A stretch of DNA of 38,639 nucleotides from an uncultured Collinsella sp. (GTDB taxonomy: Bacteria > Actinomycetota > Coriobacteriia > Coriobacteriales > Coriobacteriaceae): NCBI GenBank assembly GCA_900752015.1, contig CAADTZ010000064.1:1-38639 (forward strand). Reading direction: 5' to 3'. The translations under genes were made by a program, and so were the position numbers. The notes below the pieces were generated by a model that was not told where the DNA came from, did not search any database, and saw nothing but the letters and a program-made list of their open reading frames with translations. Shown here piece by piece: positions 33,208 to 38,639 of the stretch. The number at the start of each line of letters is the position of its first letter. The stretch's first letter is position 1.

Positions 33208-33530
33208 GCTGTTCCTCCGGTATTGCAACGCCAAAAGCCCGCCGGGGCAAGCTCGGCGGGTCGTTCGTCAAAGTTCATTGACGTTTATGGTACCGCACGG
33301 CCCCGTGACCAAAAGCCAAAGCGACATCATGCCAAATGTTGCCCACAACGGTCTTACTAACGCGTTTTCCCAGCTTATTAATCCGCTCTCCGCTTTTTGA
33401 TCTGCTGTCTTCCGGCAGCGATTTACACCGTCCGCGCCCCCTGGCGAGCATTTCGAGCTGCAAAGCGCCTATAATTGACCATGCTTACGTATTCAATGTC
33501 ACTTTTTGAGGAGGGGGGGGGTAAAAACAA
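33208..33530. other. Divergent region between mfd and the first FHA gene
   Basis: No gene supported. For the minus strand, CCCGCCG (33260-33254) and CGGCGGG (33243-33237) form a hairpin followed by CTTTTGG, a terminator-like structure in the mfd leader. For the plus strand, a perfect TATAAT lies at 33470-33475 without a good -35. A run of nine G lies at 33513-33521, next to the ribosome site of the FHA gene. Confidence 0.6.
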
Positions 33531-34487
33531 ATGGCCGACACTCCATCTTGTGCACTGTACGCCGGGCTTAAGTCACTCGGTCGCATCAACAACGGTAACG
33601 CCGCGCAAATTCTCATGGCCGGCAACGCCCGTTACGGTGGACGCCTCATCTCCGAACGCTTGACGGTCCCGTCGTTTATCTCACGCGAAATCGTTCACGC
33701 TAAGCCCGGTGACCTTCCCGAGCTGCTTTTTGCACCCTTTGAACAAAGTGCACGCCAGATACTCAACCTCATCATGCAAAACCGAGGCTCCGACCCCCAA
33801 TCGCTGAGCAAAATCGTTAAGCGCTATATGGAGTCGTGCGTCCCGAACATGCAGGATGCCCTTACCAACTGCGGCGTCGACGGCATGCTCTTTAGGAACG
33901 GCGTCGAGCGCATCGAGACCGCCGACGATAGCGACATTAAAGATCGCCTCTACATCCACCTGGTCTTTTTTATCGTTACCGGCTGTCTTGGCGACCCCGC
34001 CCGCGCCATCGAATACACTGAGTCGTTTGTGTCCGACCAGATGCTCTCGACGCTCGGCACCGTCGAGACAACCGTCACCTCGTTTTTCTCGGCTGCCGCA
34101 CGCCCTACGGGAGATATTCGCCTGGGCCTGTTGCGCGTTGTGGGCAACTCGGCACGTCCGCCGCTGCGCCCCCTATCCATGGATCCGGCGGGCAGCATTA
34201 TCGGATCGCTGACGGGCGACGAAAACGCCATCACTGACGTCGATTCCGATGTCTCGCGCCAGCACCTACGCGTTTGGCTGCAAGATGGGCGTTGGTTTGC
34301 GCAGGGCCTCGACTCTACCAACGGATCGTTTTTGATCTCGGGCGTCGACCGCTGCCGCCAGCCTATCGAGCCGGCCCGCCGTGACCGCCCCGCCAACTTT
34401 GCCAACACCCCCGTCGAGATTCACAACGGAGATACGCTCTGCCTGGGTGCCACGACGCGCTTTTTGGTCATCCGCATCACCGACTAG
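33531..34487 (+). CDS. FHA-domain protein 1 of the FHA-kinase-FHA module
   Basis: A 318-residue protein. The C-terminal FHA domain (about 213-316) has the phosphothreonine-binding residues: SRQH (about 242-245) and STNG (about 262-265), then the last strand GDTLCLGATTRFLV. The N-terminal 200 residues form a mostly helical domain that I do not recognise but which recurs in the second FHA protein (36677). FHA domains bind phosphothreonine peptides, so the kinase encoded next is a likely partner. No membrane segment. The ribosome site GAGGAGG runs into a nine-G tract ten bases before the ATG. A terminator follows, so it may be expressed separately from the kinase. Confidence 0.88.
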   Translation: MADTPSCALYAGLKSLGRINNGNAAQILMAGNARYGGRLISERLTVPSFISREIVHAKPGDLPELLFAPFEQSARQILNLIMQNRGSDPQSLSKIVKRYMESCVPNMQDALTNCGVDGMLFRNGVERIETADDSDIKDRLYIHLVFFIVTGCLGDPARAIEYTESFVSDQMLSTLGTVETTVTSFFSAAARPTGDIRLGLLRVVGNSARPPLRPLSMDPAGSIIGSLTGDENAITDVDSDVSRQHLRVWLQDGRWFAQGLDSTNGSFLISGVDRCRQPIEPARRDRPANFANTPVEIHNGDTLCLGATTRFLVIRITD

Positions 34488-34511
34488 CCCACGCACACAT
34501 TATCGACGCAC

Positions 34512-34557
34512 AAGGTGCCGTTATTTGCATCAACCCATGCAAATAACGGCACCTTTT
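34512..34557 (+). terminator. Terminator after FHA gene 1
   Basis: AAGGTGCCGTTATTTGCAT (34512-34530) pairs perfectly with 34537-34555 around CAACCC, and TT follows for a run of four T. It lies 25 bases after the stop. Confidence 0.85.
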
Positions 34558-34631
34558 CAATTAAGGCAACGGTTGCGCCACCTTTTCACTAACATTATTG
34601 TTATGCACTTTTGTCTCTAAAGGATCGCCCC

Positions 34632-36641
34632 GTGACGTTTGACACGGACATGAATATCATCGCGTTGTCTCCCTTTGAACCAAACGCCATGTTTGCGACC
34701 ACCGAAGACCCCGATGCCATTCGCCGCTTTACCACCCTGTTGGATTGCGGAGCAGTCGGCGGAGGCTCCCACCATCTTCGCAAGGTCGCCAACACCGAAG
34801 GCGAGACCTTTGCGCTCAAGACGCTTTGGCCCCTCGGCAGTTGTGAGGAAAACGGCCCCGCCATCACCCCTTCAGACATCAAGACGCTTACCGAGGAATA
34901 TCGCAACCTTGCAGCCGTCTCACTGTTGGGCGGCTTTCCCAAAACCTATGGCTACGGTTATACCGGCAACACGCCGGTCATCCTTATGGAGTGGATTGAG
35001 GGCCTCCCCCTTCGCGATGCCGCGGCAGAGCTAACCGACCCCGCCGAAGGCGGCCACATTCCCGCAAACACCGTCGCCGCAATCGGAAAACGCCTGGGAG
35101 AGATTCTCCTGGGTGCCCAAAAGCTCGATGCGCCGTTTGCGCACCGTGATATCTCCTTGCGCAATATCATCATTCGCACAACGCGCCGGCCCCTTGCCCA
35201 GCAGATTGCACACTGCAGTTTTGACCTTTGCCTGGTCGATCTGGGCAGCTCGAGCATCAAGCGCTCGGACCCCTCGTTTACCATGTCCACCGGCATCTGG
35301 CGCAACGGCACCCCCGAGTTCGCCCCGCCCGAGATGCTCTCCAACGATATCCCCGAGCTGGCGCCGCTTCGCACGTCGCCCAGCATCGATACATATGAGC
35401 TCTGCAGTGTGCTCTATACGCTCTATGCCGGTCATACGCCATATCGCCTAAACGAGCATATGGACCAGTCTCCCTACCTGTATAAGATCGAGCACGAGCC
35501 CGAGCCGCTCGAGGCGCGCTTACCCGGCGACCAAAAGCTCGTCGATATCATCATGAGCGGTATCCATAACGAGCAGTCCCAGCGCGCGCCGCTGTCTACG
35601 ATTGTCGGCAAACTCGATGCCTGGATTAAAGACATCGATTTTGAGCCGCGCACGCCACTGCCCGCACCTGTCGATTTTAGCCAGCAACCAAAGGCTTCCG
35701 GCTCCGTCAAGGCTCAGACGCGCCACCTGGTCATCTCGCGTCGCACTGCGCTCGCGCTCGGCGGCGTCTGCGTTGCCGGCATCGCAGCTTCCGCCATTGC
35801 CACGGGATGCTGGGGGCTCATCGACCTGGCGCACGGCATCAAGCCGTCACTCGACGATTACACCTGGGAAGAACTCGCCCTGATCTCCCGCAAAATCCAA
35901 GAGACATCCTCCAACAAAAAGGCGCTCGAGATTGCCGAAACCTACCACCTGGTAAACAGCAAGCAGTCGCTCGAAAACGAGAACACCAAGACCGTCAGGC
36001 TTTCCGATGGGACCAAGGCACAAGTCCAGATCGTGGGCTTTAAGGCAGACACGTTCACCGATGACGGCCTCCCCGCTGGCATCGCCTTTATGTTCCGTAC
36101 CCCCATCGCCATGCGCGCCGTAAATGACAGCGCCGCGACGGGTGGCTGGGAGCAATCGTCGCTTCGCGAATGGTTGGCGGACGAGGGCATGGCTACGCTG
36201 CCCGACGATCTCCGTAATCAGATCCGCTCGGTGCGAAAGCTCACCAACAACACCGGCAGCACCAAAGACGTCTCCAGCATCACCGCCACCGATGACAAGC
36301 TGTGGCTACCGTCCATGAGCGAGCTGTGCGGCTACCAGGCGCCCGAAACGTTCGCAGAAGGCTGTGAGTACCTTTCTGCCCTCTACAGCGGAGAAGGCGA
36401 GCAGTACCAGCTCTATCGCGAGCAGAGTGTGAGCGGCCTGACCACCAACGATGCCATGATCCGCACCCTCGCCGGCAAAAAGATCTACTACTGGGAACGC
36501 ACCCCCAGCGCCGACTGTAGCGAGGGCGCCGACTCGACGTACTTTAACCGCGTTGGAAAAGACGGCGACGTGTTTTGCTGGGCAACGCCCGGAAACGATC
36601 CGGACCAAAAGACCTATGTCCTGCCCGGCTTTTGCATCTAA
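34632..36641 (+). CDS. Membrane-bound Ser/Thr protein kinase with DUF6273-like C-terminal domain
   Basis: A 669-residue protein. Kinase motifs: K63 in FALKTL, a C-helix Glu near 88-89, HRDIS at 171-175 with N178, DLG at 203-205 in place of DFG, APPE at 231-234 and D253. All catalytic residues are there. After a proline-rich linker, ISRRTALALGG (368-378) leads into one membrane segment (about 373-398). The rest (about 455-669; SSLREWLADE, LPDDL, DKLWLPSMSEL) resembles DUF6273, a domain of unknown function, and should lie outside the cell. The start is GTG 34632, seven bases after AAAGGA. The module suggests that outside signals drive phosphorylation that the FHA proteins read. Confidence 0.85.
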   Translation: MTFDTDMNIIALSPFEPNAMFATTEDPDAIRRFTTLLDCGAVGGGSHHLRKVANTEGETFALKTLWPLGSCEENGPAITPSDIKTLTEEYRNLAAVSLLGGFPKTYGYGYTGNTPVILMEWIEGLPLRDAAAELTDPAEGGHIPANTVAAIGKRLGEILLGAQKLDAPFAHRDISLRNIIIRTTRRPLAQQIAHCSFDLCLVDLGSSSIKRSDPSFTMSTGIWRNGTPEFAPPEMLSNDIPELAPLRTSPSIDTYELCSVLYTLYAGHTPYRLNEHMDQSPYLYKIEHEPEPLEARLPGDQKLVDIIMSGIHNEQSQRAPLSTIVGKLDAWIKDIDFEPRTPLPAPVDFSQQPKASGSVKAQTRHLVISRRTALALGGVCVAGIAASAIATGCWGLIDLAHGIKPSLDDYTWEELALISRKIQETSSNKKALEIAETYHLVNSKQSLENENTKTVRLSDGTKAQVQIVGFKADTFTDDGLPAGIAFMFRTPIAMRAVNDSAATGGWEQSSLREWLADEGMATLPDDLRNQIRSVRKLTNNTGSTKDVSSITATDDKLWLPSMSELCGYQAPETFAEGCEYLSALYSGEGEQYQLYREQSVSGLTTNDAMIRTLAGKKIYYWERTPSADCSEGADSTYFNRVGKDGDVFCWATPGNDPDQKTYVLPGFCI

Positions 36642-36676
36642 CACCTTCCCCGGATACCAGAAAGGAGCCTCGTATC

Positions 36677-37666
36677 ATGCGCGCGGAAACACCTTCCGAG
36701 GTACTCTTTGATTTCCTTAAGTGCGACCTGCAGATCAATAATCGCGAAGCGGCGCGCATCTTGATTTCGGACAAGCCGATGGGCTCCAAACCGGCCCCAC
36801 GGTTTCGCATTGCCGAAAAGACGTTTCTATCGCGACGCGTGGTGCACGTCGTTCCGGGTACCGACAAGATCGACCCCGAGATGTTTGCCGATTTTTCGCA
36901 AAGCGTCCAGAACTTGGCCGCCGCTGCAAAAGTCGGCAGCGAAAGCGGCGTGGCGGCGTCCAACGCTCGCCAGCAAGCCATAGCGACCCGCGCCCTTGAG
37001 CGTATGGCAAAATCGCTCGATCACTGGGGGCTCGATGCCTCCATCCTGCGCAATATCTTTGATCGCATCGCCGTCACGCCGGGCCTCAAGCAAAGCGACC
37101 GGAGGCTTTTGGAACTCCTTGCGATAACGGTCTGCGGATGCCTGGCCGATCCCAATGCCGCCGCCTCCGAGGTCAAGGACTTTGCCATAACGCGACTATC
37201 CCAGACCTTTGGCACACTCGAGACCGCCGAGGCCGCCCAGGTGCAGGATACCAACCACAAGGTCAACGAGCCTCCTGCAAAACTGGGGCTGCTCAGGCTT
37301 GCGAAAGACGGCTCGGCCTTGCCGCCGATCTATCCCTTGAGCCTCGATCCCGAGGGCACGGTTTTAGGCTCGTTCGCACACGACCGAAACAGCATCACCA
37401 ACGTGGGTCCCGATGTATCCCGCCGGCACCTGCGCGTGGCGTTTTCCAACGGCACATGGCTCGCAAGCGGCCTTCACTCCACCAATGGAACGGTGCTGGT
37501 GACACGCAGCGGCGCGACCACCGTTATCGAAAAGCCACGCTCGCTGCGCACCGCCGATGCCGAGGACAAGCAGATTCCTATCCACGACGGTGACCTGCTC
37601 AAGCTGGGCTCCTCGACCGAGTTTTTGGTGCTGAAGATCTCCTCGAACGTACGCGCGCTGGCCTAG
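36677..37666 (+). CDS. FHA-domain protein 2, paralogue of FHA protein 1
   Basis: A 329-residue protein. The FHA domain (about 215-322) has SRRH (about 248-251) and STNG (about 268-271) and ends GDLLKLGSSTEFLVLKI. The segment LGLLRLAKDGSALPP, YPLSLDPEGTVLGSF aligns with LGLLRVVGNSARPP, RPLSMDPAGSIIGSL of FHA protein 1, and the N-terminal halves also align (for example INNREAARIL with INNGNAAQIL). The shared N-terminal domain is unknown to me. AAAGGAG nine bases before ATG 36677 sets the start, 35 bases after the kinase stop, so the two are cotranscribed. It is cytoplasmic by sequence. Confidence 0.88.
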   Translation: MRAETPSEVLFDFLKCDLQINNREAARILISDKPMGSKPAPRFRIAEKTFLSRRVVHVVPGTDKIDPEMFADFSQSVQNLAAAAKVGSESGVAASNARQQAIATRALERMAKSLDHWGLDASILRNIFDRIAVTPGLKQSDRRLLELLAITVCGCLADPNAAASEVKDFAITRLSQTFGTLETAEAAQVQDTNHKVNEPPAKLGLLRLAKDGSALPPIYPLSLDPEGTVLGSFAHDRNSITNVGPDVSRRHLRVAFSNGTWLASGLHSTNGTVLVTRSGATTVIEKPRSLRTADAEDKQIPIHDGDLLKLGSSTEFLVLKISSNVRALA

Positions 37667-37695
37667 GGCCGAGCTCGCCCAACAAGAATCAACGC

Positions 37696-37734
37696 AAAAG
37701 AGCGCCGCTGCACACATCGCAGCGGCGCTCTTTT
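37696..37734 (+). terminator. Terminator of the kinase-FHA operon
   Basis: AAAAGAGCGCCGCTGC (37696-37711) pairs with 37719-37734 around ACACATC, and the 3' arm ends in TTTT followed by ATATAA. Confidence 0.9.
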
Positions 37735-37800
37735 ATATAACGTGGGCATCTAAAATCGAATGCAGGGGCCGACAATACTCACGCAAGATAACTAAAACAT

Positions 37801-37834
37801 AAAAGCCGCGTGGGGGTCGGGTCCCCACGCGGCT
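37801..37834 (-). terminator. Terminator of the LPxTG protein gene
   Basis: AGCCGCGTGGGG (37804-37815) pairs with CCCCACGCGGCT (37823-37834). On the minus strand TTTTATGTTTT follows. It lies about 45 bases after the gene's stop. Confidence 0.85.
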
Positions 37835-37879
37835 ATCAGGTTTGGGCTAAATAAGCCCGGAGGTAAACACTAGAAGTGA

Positions 37880-38639
37880 TTAGTGCTCGCGACGCTTGGT
37901 CATGTACATGCCCACAGCGACAGCCACGGCGCCGGTAAGGGCAGCAGCGGAGGTCACAACAAAGGTCGGGTCACCAGTGGTAGGAAGGGCAGCGGCGTCC
38001 TTCTTGGCCTTAGCCTCGTCCTTCTTGTCAGCAGCAACCTGCTTCTTACCATCATCCTTCTTCAAAGGATCGGACTTGGGGGTCTTAGCGGTGAAGAAGG
38101 CGTAGACAGTGGTGTCCTCGGTGATAGGAGTAGAGAAGTCAAACTTCTTGAAGGACTCCTTGGAAGAAGACCAGCCGACAAAGTTGAAGCCATCAACGGA
38201 AGGATCGCTGGGCTGAGCAACAGTCTTGCCGTCCTCAACCTCAACAGTGGTGGTGGAACCATCAACATAGAAATTGACCTTGTGGGTCTGGACAGCAGGC
38301 GTCTCGTTCTTGGTCCACTGGGCGTAGAACGTCACGTGGTCGCCGCCGCCCTGGACGGGCTTGCTGAAGTCGACCGGGTCGGTGCCCTTGGAGTCATAGG
38401 TCCAGCCGGCGAAGGTGTAGCCCTCGCGGGTCGGGGCCAGGGGCTGGCGGGCGACGCCCTCGCCGTCGGTCACGCCCTGGAGCGTCTCGTTGCCGTCAAA
38501 GAACACACCGCCGTTGGCGAAGTAGAGGACGTCCTTGACGTTCTCGTCAGCGCCCTTATCCTTGGTCCACTGGGCGTAGAACGTCACGTGGTCGCCGCCG
38601 CCCTGGACGGGCTTGCTGAAGTCGACCGGGTCGGTGCCC
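37880..38639 (-). CDS. LPxTG-anchored surface protein with InlB B-type repeats, C-terminal part
   Basis: The gene runs out of the window at its 5' side; 252 codons are visible. They encode Listeria-Bacteroides (InlB B) repeats, each with a GYTFAGW-type core and a VTFYAQW end, then a divergent third unit (VDGFNFVGW, YAFFTAK). A lysine-, aspartate- and alanine-rich wall-spanning linker leads to LPTTGD, a hydrophobic segment and the tail KRREH: a full sortase signal. The protein should be fixed to the cell wall and used for adhesion or contact. The first codons seen (GTDPVDFSKP) repeat a stretch 84 residues later. A GTG at 38587 looks like a start but is internal to a repeat. Confidence 0.92.
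   Translation of the reverse strand, partial: GTDPVDFSKPVQGGGDHVTFYAQWTKDKGADENVKDVLYFANGGVFFDGNETLQGVTDGEGVARQPLAPTREGYTFAGWTYDSKGTDPVDFSKPVQGGGDHVTFYAQWTKNETPAVQTHKVNFYVDGSTTTVEVEDGKTVAQPSDPSVDGFNFVGWSSSKESFKKFDFSTPITEDTTVYAFFTAKTPKSDPLKKDDGKKQVAADKKDEAKAKKDAAALPTTGDPTFVVTSAAALTGAVAVAVGMYMTKRREH
38311..38639 (-). repeat. 252-bp tandem repeat within the LPxTG gene
   Basis: Bases 38311-38387 recur exactly at 38563-38639 (77 bases, to the window edge). The period of 252 bases equals 84 codons, one InlB B-type unit. More units probably follow outside the window. Confidence 0.9.

Noticed and set aside
33275..33463. Possible 62-codon gene upstream of mfd on the minus strand, ended by the leader hairpin
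   Set aside because: The start is TTG with a weak ribosome site and the sequence resembles no protein; the hairpin is better read as part of the mfd leader.
33481..33531. Phase-variable N-terminal fusion through the G tract
   Set aside because: With one added G the upstream frame runs into TAA before the FHA start codon, so no fusion arises.
38515..38587. Start of the LPxTG gene at GTG 38587
   Set aside because: The frame continues open to the window edge with repeat sequence, and the GTG is the Val of a VTFYAQW repeat end.

Overview
The window most likely comes from a human-gut Coriobacteriia bacterium, probably Collinsella. The grounds are GC-rich coding sequence with strong AGGAGG-type ribosome sites, a mannose-family sugar phosphotransferase system (PTS) with FrlB-like SIS proteins and GntR/UTRA regulators, an LPxTG surface protein with Listeria-Bacteroides-type repeats, and a kinase carrying a DUF6273-like tail. 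The genus is inferred from gene content and style; no marker gene here proves it.

Layout. 1-5270: the 3' part of a tRNA-Val(GAC) with its terminator, then accessory genes (DUF5710 protein, small zinc-ribbon protein, HNH endonuclease, an unknown protein, an AlbA_2/HATPase transcription-regulator-like protein) and a regulatory region full of TCTCTC motifs. 5547-12264: housekeeping genes (M16C metallopeptidase, 5-formyltetrahydrofolate cyclo-ligase, homoserine acyltransferase MetA, an L-2-hydroxyacid/lactate dehydrogenase) with a HicA/HicB toxin-antitoxin pair between them. 12314-26894: a sugar-regulation region with three GntR/UTRA regulators, three FrlB/GfrF-like SIS deglycases, a complete mannose-family PTS (EIIAB, EIIC, EIID), a HAD phosphatase, a YitT and an EamA membrane protein, and RecQ. 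The likely theme is uptake and phosphate-dependent cleavage of Amadori compounds such as fructoselysine or glucoselysine, but the substrate is inferred. 26916-33207: GNAT acetyltransferase, then a probable mfd - PAP2 phosphatase - threonine aldolase operon on the minus strand. 33531-37666: a plus-strand FHA protein - Ser/Thr kinase - FHA protein module. 37880-end: the C-terminal part of a sortase-anchored surface protein.

The non-coding DNA is unusually rich. A roughly 220-250 bp element occurs twice (16242-16491 and 24752-24968); its stems change sequence while keeping pairing and its loops stay conserved, which points to a structured RNA or a mobile structured repeat. A roughly 45 bp hairpin element occurs four times. 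A 119 bp nested inverted repeat lies at 18586-18704. Three different candidate operator motifs sit at the promoters of the sugar genes and suggest one regulon per GntR protein; one of these motifs also occurs upstream of hicAB.

The best candidates for something undescribed are the covarying repeat element and the FHA-kinase-FHA module, whose two FHA proteins share an unrecognised N-terminal domain.
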